Shown here: in pieces, positions 8,049-16,710 of the stretch
Layout: the number at the start of each line of letters is the position of its first letter
Position numbering within the stretch: position 1 is the stretch's first letter
Source of the DNA: Coemansia sp. RSA 922
Lineage: Eukaryota; Kickxellomycota; Kickxellomycetes; Kickxellales; Kickxellaceae
Assembly: GCA_027577415.1 (NCBI GenBank)
Contig: JANBQS010000346.1
Span: 1 to 20,417 of the forward strand
Length of the DNA: 20,417 bases
Reading direction: 5' to 3'
The notes under the pieces: generated by a model
The model's input: only the letters and a program-made list of their open reading frames with translations
What the model was told of the DNA's origin: nothing
Databases searched by the model: none
Program-made: the position numbers and the translations under genes

Positions 8049-9539
8049 CTACATGTTGGACCGTTGGTGGGGACTTTGGTAGCGGAGGTCTAGGCCATCC
8101 ATCCACGAGACCAAATTAGGCAAGAACAAGCCTAGTGGGCGATTAACGCCCATCATCTCCAGCATCGTGCTTCCAGGCAGAGTCGTCGCGCGACCTAGAT
8201 GAGCCATCGGCAATAGCGGGTCAGCAGGCAGGCGTCGGTGGTGGCGACCAATGCCGGTGGGCGTAGTGTGGGGGTCAAGCACGGTGATTTCGTGATGCTC
8301 TGCGCCAGTGACAGCAGCCGCTGCCGCTGAGAGCGGTCGACGGTGTCCGTTATTATCAGCATCGCTGGTATCAGAGGACATTGCCGTAGCAGTAGCTGAC
8401 GAGGTCTCGCGCTTCCGTACAACAAATGGCTGGCGATCAATATCTTGGTCATCAACGGCAGTTACCGCAGACAATAGTCCACCAGCGGATCTATCATGGC
8501 GACCGATATCCACACCTACGGCGCTATCGTAATCGCGCCATCCACTGGCATCTTCTGTAGTGAGCGGGGGCGGTGCGCGCGAGAATACGGCCATTTTATA
8601 ACCACCGTCGTCTCTATCAGCGTCGTTATCGTCGTAGTAAAAGACATCGTCTTCCTGTGATGAACGGAAAAGAGCATGGGCTTCTTCTTCGGAGAGACTG
8701 AGTTTGGACCAGGCTACGGCCATCTGTGCATCGTGTTCGCAGCGTAGGCGAATAGCGAAATCGAGAGTGGAGTAATACAAATGGTGAATAAAGAAGGTCA
8801 ATAGTGCACCAATAAGCACATCAATGGTATAGTGATACCTGGCCAAGAGAACAGTGAGTATGCCGATAAAAGTATGTAAAGCGCTGTAAACGAGTATAGA
8901 CCAGTGAGTAGCGTACCGCTGCCAAAACAAGAACGATATTAGGAGGATTGCGGTATGTCCCGAGAAAATTTTGTCCGTACATTGACCGATATTCCCCGCC
9001 AATATATCTGGAGTAGCTTTTATAACTTGCCAAGTAGACTGCGGTATATCGATTTTACAACTAGATATAGACGGCGGTACGGTAGTTACTGAGATAGTTA
9101 TAGACCGAATGAAATACAATATAGCTACCATCCATCCTATCCTACGAATAAGCATTAGTCGCTCTCTCCACCCGCGTGCACAGATACAGCCGCCGATAAT
9201 ACAGATTATTACTGATGTACCGACGAATTTGTCCGATATCCAAGCTCTCTCCAATAAGGGTAGTCGTTCGAGTATAACGTCCTGTAGCAGAGCGTAATTA
9301 GGCCATGGTTCGCTCAGTGTGTGGTTGAGAGTATGTTCGGTTTGCTCTAGTCTATGTAGCCATCGCATATCAGACCACTGTTGACATACGACCATCCAAA
9401 CACCGACGCTGAATAAAACAGTCCAAGCAGTCAATGTACGAGATAACTCTTGTAAAAATGCTCGTGACTTGAACAACTCTGCTAACCCCACTATATAGCG
9501 AGCAATAGCGATAAAGAAACCAGTGACTACCGATCGCAT
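8049..9539 (-). CDS. Sphingomyelin-synthase-like PAP2-family membrane enzyme
   Basis: The family moves a phospho-headgroup from a phospholipid to ceramide in the Golgi or plasma membrane. The 496-residue product has about six hydrophobic segments in residues 1-260. It has the conserved D2 block (about 129-156, core ILYFIRSITISVTT), the D3 block CTDKIFSGHT (187-196) and the D4 block RYHYTIDV (234-241). The expected catalytic triad is intact: His195, His236, Asp240. Residues of about 285-496 form an acidic, Ser/Ala-rich, probably disordered cytosolic tail. The frame extends 54 codons upstream without an ATG, so the start is 9539. Fungi usually make inositol phosphorylceramide, so the headgroup (choline, ethanolamine or inositol) is open. 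The family call is strong; the activity is not established. Confidence 0.8.
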   Translation of the reverse strand: MRSVVTGFFIAIARYIVGLAELFKSRAFLQELSRTLTAWTVLFSVGVWMVVCQQWSDMRWLHRLEQTEHTLNHTLSEPWPNYALLQDVILERLPLLERAWISDKFVGTSVIICIIGGCICARGWRERLMLIRRIGWMVAILYFIRSITISVTTVPPSISSCKIDIPQSTWQVIKATPDILAGNIGQCTDKIFSGHTAILLISFLFWQRYATHWSILVYSALHTFIGILTVLLARYHYTIDVLIGALLTFFIHHLYYSTLDFAIRLRCEHDAQMAVAWSKLSLSEEEAHALFRSSQEDDVFYYDDNDADRDDGGYKMAVFSRAPPPLTTEDASGWRDYDSAVGVDIGRHDRSAGGLLSAVTAVDDQDIDRQPFVVRKRETSSATATAMSSDTSDADNNGHRRPLSAAAAAVTGAEHHEITVLDPHTTPTGIGRHHRRLPADPLLPMAHLGRATTLPGSTMLEMMGVNRPLGLFLPNLVSWMDGLDLRYQSPHQRSNM

Positions 9540-9632
9540 AGTAAGAAGAAGAAAAGAGGACAATAAAATATATAACGATAAATAAAAATAATGTGAAAGA
9601 GAAAAGAAAGAGTGTATTTTTTTTCCTTTTGA

Positions 9633-9646
9633 CAAACGTGCGTTTG
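9633..9646. promoter_or_regulatory. Near-palindrome CAAACG-TG-CGTTTG upstream of the PAP2 enzyme
   Basis: The 6-base arms are perfect complements around TG, 94-107 bases before the minus-strand ATG at 9539. The position and symmetry suit a dimeric regulator site; this is inference. The rest of 9540-10204 is AT-rich promoter and 3' flank with no gene. Confidence 0.3.
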
Positions 9647-9940
9647 ATGACAAGCCCTCCCCTTTTTTGCTTGCCCAACGCCTCAAGTACCTGTCCCTCA
9701 AAATAAATTGTATAAACGCTAACCGTTCCGTTGATTTTCTTTATTTCCCTCCCCCCCACTCCCAAATAAGTGGCTTTTTTTTTAAAAGGATCTACTCACA
9801 ACGCCTTCTTTATTAGGAAAGATGACAACCCATGCACATCTTTCCCTATTTTTATACCATATAATAATAAACTAGGGGCTTCTTGATAGTGTAACCCCAC
9901 CCACCTAGAAAGTTCCTTGAAAAAAAATGTAAACAAAAAG

Positions 9941-9957
9941 AAAAAAAAAAAAAAAAA
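9941..9957. repeat. A17 homopolymer
   Basis: Seventeen A residues in a row, the longest mononucleotide run I noticed. It lies between the PAP2 enzyme promoter and the QCR2 3' end. Length errors are likely here in some sequencing chemistries. Confidence 0.7.
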
Positions 9958-10071
9958 CTGCGCCCTCCTATTGTTCTTACTGCCCAGCCTGCAGGTTTGG
10001 GGGGAGGGGGGCATTGTTGCTGCATGTGTTCAAGTTGTTGCAAATCAGAGACCGGAAAAGAAGGATCTGCC

Positions 10072-10077
10072 TTTATT
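10072..10077 (-). terminator. Poly(A) signal AATAAA for QCR2
   Basis: AATAAA on the minus strand, about 130 bases beyond the QCR2 stop, inside 3' flank that has no other coding candidate. Confidence 0.4.
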
Positions 10078-10204
10078 GTCGTACGAGTGTCTCTCTTTCT
10101 ATTTGACATGTCATGTATAGAGTTTAAAATATAAAAGAAAAGCGAGGTAAAAGAAAGAAGAACCCATTTTCAAACATAAAAAGTGTAATAGGAGAAAAAT
10201 GTTA

Positions 10205-11497
10205 TTAAAAGCCCAGGGTATCGACATAGGCGGTGGTCTGAGACAAGCCGATAGAAGCAGCAACAGGCTTCGCCGAGAAGACCTTGGCAGCAGTTTGCGC
10301 CAGCGACGCAGCCACGGCATCCACAGCCTCCAAGGAAGCACTAGGGCCCTGTCCCAGCGCCAGCTTTGACAGCTCGCTGATGACGCCGAGCTGAGTGGCC
10401 TGGGCCTCGGCGACATCCAGGCGAGTGGCAGCAACGGCCCTGGCGACAGCCTCGGGCGACGCCTTTGCGACGCTGGCCTGAATAACGCCGGCAACCTTCT
10501 CGACAGCAGCGCTGATGTGAGCCGACGGCGCCGAGACGAGGACGCCGACGAGCGCAGCATCAGAGTAAGCAAACGAGAAAGACTCGGCAGCAAAGCCCTC
10601 GGTGAAAGCCAGCTTGGCCAGGGGCGACGCTCCGCCAGCTCCCCACTTGAGGCGGCGCTGGGCGCCCAGCAGCGACGCAAGCGCAGCGGCCGAGCTGGGG
10701 TCGCTCTCAAAGGCCAGGGCGTAGTGCGAAACAGGCGCCGCCGAGTCGTAGATCTGGTGCCCGCCGCCCGTGAACTTTGCCTTTGCGCCAGCGCCAGCGC
10801 TCCCCGCAAGCGCGGCCAGCTTCGACTCGCCGACCAGCGCCGCCAGCGTCACCGCATCAACGCCCGTGCCAACGACTGCCACGCGGCCGCTCTGCATGGC
10901 GGCCTGCGCATACTCGCGCACAGCATCGCCCGTGTGCACGGGCGACGACTCGAGCGCATAGAGCGAGTTGCCCAGCCCGCTCCTGAACGCAGCCTGGTGC
11001 ACGCCGTCGATGACCCGCGCCTGCGGGTTCTCCCTGGCGGCCAGGGCCTCGAACCTCACAAGCTTGGCGATGTCTCTGAACTCGTGCTCGGAGAATTTGG
11101 TAGCCGCCGCGATGTCGCCCAAAATGTCCACAAAGTACGGCACCGCGTCGCGGAAGCACTGCACTGTGTACGTGATGTTCTCGCGCGTCGCCGACGCCGT
11201 CAGCGTGGCTCCGTTCAGCTCGGCCTCGCGCACTGTGCGGAACGACGTGCGCTCCTGCGTGTTCCGGAACCCGAACGCCTTGAGGTAGTGCGCTGCCCCA
11301 GAGGTAGCCGCTGTCTCGAATCGCGAGCCGTGGTTGATTACTAAGGAGATGGACGCCAGAGGCGAGTCCGCGTGGCCCTCGACTGCAGCTACTTTGATCC
11401 CGTTGGCAGTGCTCAGCACTGTTGGTGCTACGCTGCTTGCCGACGCGTACGTGCGTAGAGAGCCGAGTTTGGCGAGTGCGGCCTTTGAACGAAGCAT
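10205..11497 (-). CDS. QCR2: Cytochrome b-c1 complex subunit 2 (core protein 2), mitochondrial
   Basis: Core 2 is a structural subunit of respiratory complex III on the matrix side of the inner membrane. It is related to M16 peptidases but inactive. The 430-residue product starts with an Arg/Lys/Ala/Ser leader (MLRSKAALAKLGSLRTYASA), typical of mitochondrial import. The M16 fold follows with SLVINHGSRFE (51-61). The zinc motif HxxEH is replaced by HYLKA (70-74), so no peptidase activity is expected. Two Ala-rich M16-like halves make up the rest. The frame extends upstream only through a non-ATG codon, so 11497 is the start. The gene is far richer in G+C than its neighbours: 10801-10860 is 43/60 G+C. 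It is divergent from the S9 peptidase gene. Confidence 0.88.
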   Translation of the reverse strand: MLRSKAALAKLGSLRTYASASSVAPTVLSTANGIKVAAVEGHADSPLASISLVINHGSRFETAATSGAAHYLKAFGFRNTQERTSFRTVREAELNGATLTASATRENITYTVQCFRDAVPYFVDILGDIAAATKFSEHEFRDIAKLVRFEALAARENPQARVIDGVHQAAFRSGLGNSLYALESSPVHTGDAVREYAQAAMQSGRVAVVGTGVDAVTLAALVGESKLAALAGSAGAGAKAKFTGGGHQIYDSAAPVSHYALAFESDPSSAAALASLLGAQRRLKWGAGGASPLAKLAFTEGFAAESFSFAYSDAALVGVLVSAPSAHISAAVEKVAGVIQASVAKASPEAVARAVAATRLDVAEAQATQLGVISELSKLALGQGPSASLEAVDAVAASLAQTAAKVFSAKPVAASIGLSQTTAYVDTLGF

Positions 11498-11764
11498 TCT
11501 TGAATCAATCAGAATATATAAAAGATTCACGAGTAGCAATAAAGAAATTCGAAGAGATTCGACGATTGGGATTTGAAAAAAAATGTGTTAACGATATCTC
11601 AGTATTGAGATGGATAGCAACGCTTATCAGCAGAAAAATTGAACCATCTGGTAATCCGATCATCTCGTGGATTAGGGAGTGGGCTATAGAGATGACGCAA
11701 ACTGAGCTCTAGTTGATTGACAAAAACAGCTCTTTGTAATCCTTTATCGTATTTATTTCGCACT
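11498..11764. promoter_or_regulatory. Divergent promoter of QCR2 and the S9 peptidase, with a CCAAT box
   Basis: The 267-base shared spacer has a CCAAT box on the QCR2 strand (11565-11569), about 70 bases before the QCR2 ATG. CCAAT boxes bound by the HAP complex are known for respiratory genes in fungi. A TATATAAAAG stretch near 11515 reads toward the peptidase but lies about 245 bases before its ATG, and on the other strand it is only about 20 bases before the QCR2 ATG, so its role is unclear. Confidence 0.35.
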
Positions 11765-13822
11765 ATGAATTCCGCTGAACAGATTGTCTCGCCCTACGGC
11801 AGCTGGAAAAGCCCGCTCACTGCGGCATCCGTAGCCTCGGCATCAGCCAGCGTCAGCTCTGTGCTTATCGACCGAGCAACCAACCCGTCTCGCGTGTACT
11901 GGCTAGAATCACGCCCATCAGAGGGAGGCCGTCGCACACTACTGAGCAAGCTGGTAGACGACTACTCTGACGCCACGCTCATTGAGCACCTAGCTGACAC
12001 CCAGTGGAACGTACGCACCGCAGTGCATGAGTACGGCGGCGGAGCATATGCCGTACACAACGGCATAGTAGTGTTTGCCAACTGGAGCGACCAAGGCGTA
12101 TATCTGCTCGACACGCAACAGGGTACGCCCAGGCGGATTGGATCATTAGACGACAAGCTTAGGTATGCGGCATTTGCTATACACCAGTCTGGCAGCTTTG
12201 TCGTATGCGTGCGCGAAGATCATCGCGACTCTGAGATCGAGGCTCCTGCGGCCCTGGTGGCTATTGCTTTGACTGTGTCGCAAGAGGCTACGCCTGATAT
12301 TGTGCTATACAAGGGCTCTGACTTTGTGTCGTCGCCAGCAATGAGCGTCGGTGACGAGATCGCCTTCTTTACGTGGAACCATCCAGACATGAACTGGGAC
12401 ACTACCACTTTGTGGCGTGCTCAGCTTCTCATCGACAGTGGGCTGCCCACAGGCCTGGACCAGCTGAGGGCAGTGGCGGGCCAGACCGAGCGTGAGAGTA
12501 TCTACCAGCCGCGGTTCGATTCTGAAGGCACTTTGCACTTTATTAGCGACCGCGTGGGAGGATTTTGGAATCCTTACCACGTAAGCTCCAATGGTCATGT
12601 TACACTGTCGCTGGCCAAGCCGATCGATAAAGAATTTGCTTCGCCCGAGTGGTCCTTTGGCGAGTCTACTATGCAGCCCGTGCCAGGACACGCCCCCTGT
12701 GTAGTAGTAACTTATGGCGGAGAAGACGGACAGTCCGTCTTGGGTATTCTGGATGTTGTCACTCACGTGTTCGATGAACTGCCAACGCCAGGGTGGTCGG
12801 TCTTGGGCGACTTTCAGTTTGGCACAACGCGGTCCGGCGAGCCTGTTCTTGTGCTAGTAGCTGGCGGACCTACTGAGCCTCTGTCGCTGTTCACGTATTA
12901 TATTAACGGTATGACTAGTACTAGACTATCAGCCAAAAACTCTGCAGTAGATGAGATGGCTGGTTTTGTCTCTGTACCACACACTATAGCTTTCCCCACC
13001 CGCCTACCATCTAACGAATCGAGTGTAGCAGAGGCGTATGCTTATTTTTATCCGCCAACTAACCGTAACTACAAAGCTCCTGCTGACGAACTGCCGCCAC
13101 TATTGGTGCTGAGTCATGGCGGGCCTACGTCGGCTGCGCATGCCGTGTACCAGCCCAAGATCCAGTACTGGACGTCACGTGGCTTTGCCGTAGTTGATGT
13201 CAATTACGGCGGGTCTACGGGTTATGGTCGTGCTTACCGCGAGCGCCTATATCCGCAATTCGGAGTAGTCGATGTGGAAGACTGCTGCGCTGCCGCTCTC
13301 CACCTATCAGCCACCGGTATTGTCGACCGGCACCGTTTGAGTATCATGGGCGGTAGTGCTGGTGGATTCACTACTCTAGCGTGTTTGGCGTTCCGACCCG
13401 AAGTGTTTGCTGTTGGCGCCAGTCTCTACGGCATATCTGATCTAGAGGTGTTGATTAAGGAGACTCACAAGTTCGAGGCCCAGTATCCCGTACACCTGGT
13501 GGGGCCTTATCCGGAGGCTCAGGCTGTGTATAAGAGTAGATCGCCATTGTACTCGGTCGATACTTTGGCATGCCCGGCTATCTTTTTGCAAGGACTTGAG
13601 GATAAAGTAGTACCTCCTAATCAGGCTGTTTTCATGGTGGAAAAGCTTAGGGAGAAAGGGATCAGAGTCGCGCATTTGGAGTTTGAGGGCGAGCAGCATG
13701 GATTCAGGCAGGCCAAGAATATCGTGAGAGCGTTGGAGGCGCAGTTGTTTTTCTTTGGAAAGATCTTAGGCTTCGTTCCAGCGGACCATATCGAGCCTGC
13801 TGTGCCAATTTACAACGAATAG
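11765..13822 (+). CDS. S9-family serine peptidase (prolyl oligopeptidase / acylaminoacyl-peptidase-like)
   Basis: The family cleaves short peptides, with a beta-propeller gating an alpha/beta-hydrolase active site. The 685-residue product has an N-terminal propeller-like part (about 50-420) and a hydrolase domain (about 440-685). Visible marks are LSHGGPTSA with the oxyanion region, VDVNYGGSTGYGR, the nucleophile motif GGSAGG with Ser531, Asp613 in LEDKVVPP, and His645 in GEQHGF, a complete Ser-Asp-His triad in the right order. There is no signal peptide or membrane anchor, so a cytosolic enzyme is likely. The start is the ATG at 11765; the upstream in-frame stretch has no ATG. The S9C (acylaminoacyl/dipeptidyl) group seems closest, but the exact specificity cannot be called. 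Confidence 0.85.
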   Translation: MNSAEQIVSPYGSWKSPLTAASVASASASVSSVLIDRATNPSRVYWLESRPSEGGRRTLLSKLVDDYSDATLIEHLADTQWNVRTAVHEYGGGAYAVHNGIVVFANWSDQGVYLLDTQQGTPRRIGSLDDKLRYAAFAIHQSGSFVVCVREDHRDSEIEAPAALVAIALTVSQEATPDIVLYKGSDFVSSPAMSVGDEIAFFTWNHPDMNWDTTTLWRAQLLIDSGLPTGLDQLRAVAGQTERESIYQPRFDSEGTLHFISDRVGGFWNPYHVSSNGHVTLSLAKPIDKEFASPEWSFGESTMQPVPGHAPCVVVTYGGEDGQSVLGILDVVTHVFDELPTPGWSVLGDFQFGTTRSGEPVLVLVAGGPTEPLSLFTYYINGMTSTRLSAKNSAVDEMAGFVSVPHTIAFPTRLPSNESSVAEAYAYFYPPTNRNYKAPADELPPLLVLSHGGPTSAAHAVYQPKIQYWTSRGFAVVDVNYGGSTGYGRAYRERLYPQFGVVDVEDCCAAALHLSATGIVDRHRLSIMGGSAGGFTTLACLAFRPEVFAVGASLYGISDLEVLIKETHKFEAQYPVHLVGPYPEAQAVYKSRSPLYSVDTLACPAIFLQGLEDKVVPPNQAVFMVEKLREKGIRVAHLEFEGEQHGFRQAKNIVRALEAQLFFFGKILGFVPADHIEPAVPIYNE

Positions 13823-13829
13823 TAGAAAA

Positions 13830-13836
13830 TGACTCA
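13830..13836. promoter_or_regulatory. Gcn4/CPC1-type site TGACTCA (distal) of HIS1
   Basis: A perfect TGACTCA starts 7 bases after the peptidase stop and 131 bases before the HIS1 ATG. This is the known binding site of the general amino-acid-control bZIP factor in fungi. Confidence 0.65.
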
Positions 13837-13878
13837 CTCTTTTTTTTTGTCCTCCCCCTACATTCTTCAAGAACTCTT

Positions 13879-13885
13879 TGACTCA
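13879..13885. promoter_or_regulatory. Gcn4/CPC1-type site TGACTCA (proximal) of HIS1
   Basis: The second perfect TGACTCA is 49 bases from the first and 82 bases before the HIS1 ATG. It is followed by a T/C-rich tract (13886-13957) with a TATAAAC-like element, a common fungal promoter layout. Confidence 0.65.
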
Positions 13886-13960
13886 CCTCTTTTTTTCTTT
13901 TTTCTTTTTTCTTTTTTATCTTTCACAAACTTTTTTTTATAAACTTTTTTTTTATTAACC

Positions 13961-14872
13961 ATGGCAAACTCTTTTATCAATGCCTCGCTTCCCGATACTT
14001 CGGATCGCATGCTATTCGCAGTACCGAAAAAGGGTCGTCTATATGACCAGTGCCTGGGATTATTGAGTTCGATCGGTATAGAGTTTAATCGTAAACCACG
14101 TCACGATATCGCCCTTGTAACGAACATGCCCATAGCTCTAGTATTTCTACCAGCAGCCGATATCGCCACCTACGTAGCGAAGGGTAATATAGATATTGGT
14201 ATTACTGGGTTGGACATAATAAGAGAATCGCAGACTGAAAACGACGTCGCTGAACTTTTACGTCTGGGTTTCGGTAAATGCAAACTACAAGTACAAGCTC
14301 CTCTCGGTCAGAGTCTAGTGGCGGAGGATTTAGTTGGTAAACGTATTGTTACTAGTTTTATCAACCTTACTAAACAGCGTTTCGCTCAACTCGAAGGCGT
14401 CGAACCTGAAAAGATAAAGACTCAGGTACGCTTCGTTTCTGGCAGTGTCGAAGCCGCTTGTGGATTGGGTTTGGCTGACGGTATTGTGGATTTAGTGGAG
14501 TCTGGCGATACTATGCGTGCGGCTGGATTGCACGCTATTGATACTATTTTGGAGACGGAATCTGTGCTTATTACTAACCAGAATCCGAGGTTTCCTAGAC
14601 TGGCAGAGACCATAAAGAAGCGTGTTGAGGGTATATTGACTGCACGTCAGTATGTTTTGTGTCAGTATAATATTGACAGAAAGTCTTTGGATAACGCTTG
14701 TCTGATTACTCCGGGGAGACAGGCGCCTACTGTTACTCCTTTGGAGAAAAATGGTTGGGTCGCTGTTAGCGTTATGGTTGAGAAGAAATTGGTCGGCGAT
14801 AAAATGGACGCTCTTTCGGATATTGGCGCTACCGATATATTGGTCTTGAATATTGCCAATGCTCGTGCCTAA
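13961..14872 (+). CDS. HIS1: ATP phosphoribosyltransferase (first step of histidine biosynthesis)
   Basis: It joins ATP and PRPP to make phosphoribosyl-ATP, the committed and histidine-inhibited step. The 303-residue product is of the long-form size. MLFAVPKKGRLYDQ (17-30) opens the catalytic part, and ITGLDIIRE (81-89) follows. The family signature is complete: E164, G170, D177 and S181-G-D-T-M185 bind PRPP. Residues of about 220-300 form the regulatory C-terminal domain. The start is ATG in the context TTAACCATGG. Two TGACTCA sites upstream imply general amino-acid control. Codon use is A/T-leaning (14341-14400 is 24/60 G+C). The 3' end is 34 bases from the convergent TRM61-like gene. Confidence 0.93.
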   Translation: MANSFINASLPDTSDRMLFAVPKKGRLYDQCLGLLSSIGIEFNRKPRHDIALVTNMPIALVFLPAADIATYVAKGNIDIGITGLDIIRESQTENDVAELLRLGFGKCKLQVQAPLGQSLVAEDLVGKRIVTSFINLTKQRFAQLEGVEPEKIKTQVRFVSGSVEAACGLGLADGIVDLVESGDTMRAAGLHAIDTILETESVLITNQNPRFPRLAETIKKRVEGILTARQYVLCQYNIDRKSLDNACLITPGRQAPTVTPLEKNGWVAVSVMVEKKLVGDKMDALSDIGATDILVLNIANARA

Positions 14873-14906
14873 AATACTTTCAATAATATATATTCATATT
14901 AACACT

Positions 14907-15818
14907 CTATTCTTGTAAAGTATTTGATGTCGAGCACTTGCGTAATTTGACAAGAAACGCTGTATGTCCGCCAGGCGTATGTGTAGGTCGACACACAATT
15001 GCTTCCTCATTGGCTTCGTCAGGGTTGCGAATAGTCGTTGTGCGTACATCCCATTTACGCCAATCTACCTCTATAATATCTTCGACAAGTAAAGGCCAGG
15101 GTTGACAAGCGCGAACCAAATCGATAACCTGCGACATACTAGGCAAGTAACATACCACGTATCTATCAGGCTTAAGGTAGCCGAATACACTGGGTAACTG
15201 TGTCCACGGCATTGGCATATCCAGTACCATACCATCGAACTGCGAGTCAACCGACTGTACTATCATATCTATGGTCTCTGAGAGTACGCCAACGTGAAAC
15301 GAAATCGATGGTAGAAGTATGCCATTTCTAAACTCTTTGACTATTTGCTTCGCATGCACCGATCGCTCTTTACTCCTCTCCACAGTATGCACTATACCAC
15401 CTGCTCTGGCTAAATACATAGTTAATCCTGCGTTTCCTGTTCCTGCCTCCAGTATTTTGTCACCCGCACCGATATCCAACATATTTATTATCGTCGACGC
15501 GTCCTTTGGGTATATCGGTGTGCATTGACGTTTGCAGTGTAGTACGTATTCTTCTAATGTAGGCTGGTGGATCATGAATTGACCTCCGGATCCAGAGTTG
15601 GTTTTGGTGGAGACGCGGTCACGAGAGTTTACTCCAATTATATCGGTATGGTGAAGGTTGCCGATTCGTGAGCCATGGATACGACCGGGAGTCAGTGGTC
15701 CGAGAAGAGTGGTTTTGCCGCCTCGCGAACAGTCTCGAACCAGAACTACATCTCCTTCTTTAAAAGTACTGAAACTACGTCGAAGAATGCCAACACGTTT
15801 GTACGTTACTGCCCACAT
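14907..15818 (-). CDS. tRNA (adenine-58-N1)-methyltransferase, TRM61/TrmI family, probably mitochondrial
   Basis: The family puts a methyl group from SAM on N1 of adenine 58 in the tRNA T-loop. The 303-residue product has an N-terminal region GDVVLVRD (22-29), then the SAM motif I ILEAGTGNAGLT (122-133) and an acidic partner in VERSKER (146-152). The catalytic-type Asp200 sits in VLDMPMPW, all as expected for TrmI-type enzymes. The first 20 residues are basic and hydroxylated (RVGILRRSFST) with no acidic residues before Glu21, so mitochondrial import is likely (TRMT61B-like). A nuclear Trm61 partnered with Trm6 is the alternative. The start is the ATG at 15818. Confidence 0.82.
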   Translation of the reverse strand: MWAVTYKRVGILRRSFSTFKEGDVVLVRDCSRGGKTTLLGPLTPGRIHGSRIGNLHHTDIIGVNSRDRVSTKTNSGSGGQFMIHQPTLEEYVLHCKRQCTPIYPKDASTIINMLDIGAGDKILEAGTGNAGLTMYLARAGGIVHTVERSKERSVHAKQIVKEFRNGILLPSISFHVGVLSETIDMIVQSVDSQFDGMVLDMPMPWTQLPSVFGYLKPDRYVVCYLPSMSQVIDLVRACQPWPLLVEDIIEVDWRKWDVRTTTIRNPDEANEEAIVCRPTHTPGGHTAFLVKLRKCSTSNTLQE

Positions 15819-15952
15819 TCTTGTACAATAAAAGAAAAAAAAGAAAGAAAAGAAAAAAAAAATACTTCCACCCCCAAAAAAAAATGTTTCTTTTATTTTG
15901 GCGCTTTTTCAGATTTCCAATATCGGATTAGTATATGGGCATCATCTCTCAA

Positions 15953-15958
15953 TTTATT
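15953..15958 (-). terminator. Poly(A) signal AATAAA for SSP1
   Basis: AATAAA lies 11 bases after the SSP1 stop on the minus strand. SSP2 has the same arrangement, which supports both as real genes. Confidence 0.5.
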
Positions 15959-15969
15959 TACAATAAAGA

Positions 15970-16269
15970 CTAAGTTGTAGATACTTTATATGAACGAATA
16001 GGACCGTCCACGTCCTGCCAGTTGGCATTGTTACTAGAAGCAACAGCTAGCGCTCCGTTCTGGCAATTTTCGTCGCTGTAAAACGTTGTCTTGTGTCCGC
16101 TGATTGCTACTTGGTTACCGCTCTTTAGATAAATTTCTGGTGTCGTATGACAGTCATTGTCGCGCACTTTGTATAACTTGGAAGTAGCTGTATTCCTTAT
16201 ACCGACATTTGTCAAACCATACACGCCGAGCAGGAAGCTGGAGAGAGCGAATAAAACATGAAAACGCAT
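15970..16269 (-). CDS. Small secreted protein SSP1 (paralogue of SSP2)
   Basis: I do not recognise a named family. The 99-residue product starts with a clear signal peptide (MRFHVLFALSSFLLGVYG, cut near residue 18-19), leaving about 80 residues outside the cell. It aligns with SSP2 without gaps: 31 of 99 identical, with shared blocks FHVLF, AI.G..T.FY.DENC (55-69) and GPIRS.KV (89-96). It has just two cysteines, Cys40 and Cys69, both kept in SSP2, so one disulfide is likely. The late FY.DENC and GPIRSYKV strands faintly recall beta/gamma-crystallin-like folds; this is speculation. The frame runs on upstream but without another ATG. Codon use is A/T-leaning, unlike the adjacent GST. Confidence 0.7.
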   Translation of the reverse strand: MRFHVLFALSSFLLGVYGLTNVGIRNTATSKLYKVRDNDCHTTPEIYLKSGNQVAISGHKTTFYSDENCQNGALAVASSNNANWQDVDGPIRSYKVSTT

Positions 16270-16529
16270 ATTGATATAAAATAGATGGGAATGAGGTTGA
16301 AGAGAAAAAAAAAGATGATTATGCACTTTGACGAGAAAACGTTAAAAAAAAAACTGCGCCAAAAAAATGAGAGAAAAAAAACGCTGGTTTATATTAGAAA
16401 ATGTCGTTATAGCTTTACTGCTTTCTATCACGAATATAAAAAAATATCCCTCCCTTTTGATGTGCGAGTCGATCTTGAATCTGAAAGGATTTGATTGTTC
16501 TCTTTCTGAAAACGTGTAGTAAACGCCGA

Positions 16530-16564
16530 AAACGGACGAGTCGCCTTCTCTGAATATCTGTTTC
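16530..16564. promoter_or_regulatory. Shared SSP upstream element, copy A (proximal to SSP1)
   Basis: GAATATCTGTTTC (16552-16564) begins 283 bases upstream of the SSP1 ATG. To its left, AAACGGA (16530-16536) forms an imperfect dyad with TCTGTTT (16557-16563). It matches the SSP2 element in 12 of 13 positions. Confidence 0.45.
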
Positions 16565-16671
16565 CCATTTGACCGAGTGCATGGTGATCCTCTCGACCGA
16601 AAAGCATTAGAATGTTCTTTTAACGACTGTCTTTTTATAAATAAATAATAAAGTGTACTAAACATCAAAAA

Positions 16672-16707
16672 AAACGGAAGGATCGCTGCCTCTTGAACAT
16701 CCGTTTC
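16672..16707. promoter_or_regulatory. Shared SSP upstream element, copy B (distal to SSP1)
   Basis: GAACATCCGTTTC (16695-16707) is a second copy, 143 bases further upstream. Here AAACGGA (16672-16678) and TCCGTTT (16700-16706) are a perfect 7-base dyad with a 21-base gap, like copy A but complete. Confidence 0.45.
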
Positions 16708-16710
16708 CTC

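Noticed and set aside
10517..11344. 275-residue plus-strand frame inside QCR2
   Set aside because: Antisense shadow of a GC-rich gene: Arg/Ala-rich translation, while the other strand has a clear QCR2 product.
16342..16668. 108-residue minus-strand frame upstream of SSP1
   Set aside because: No match in the SSP2 counterpart, Phe/Lys-rich ends from homopolymers, and it overlaps the regulatory repeats; probably chance.
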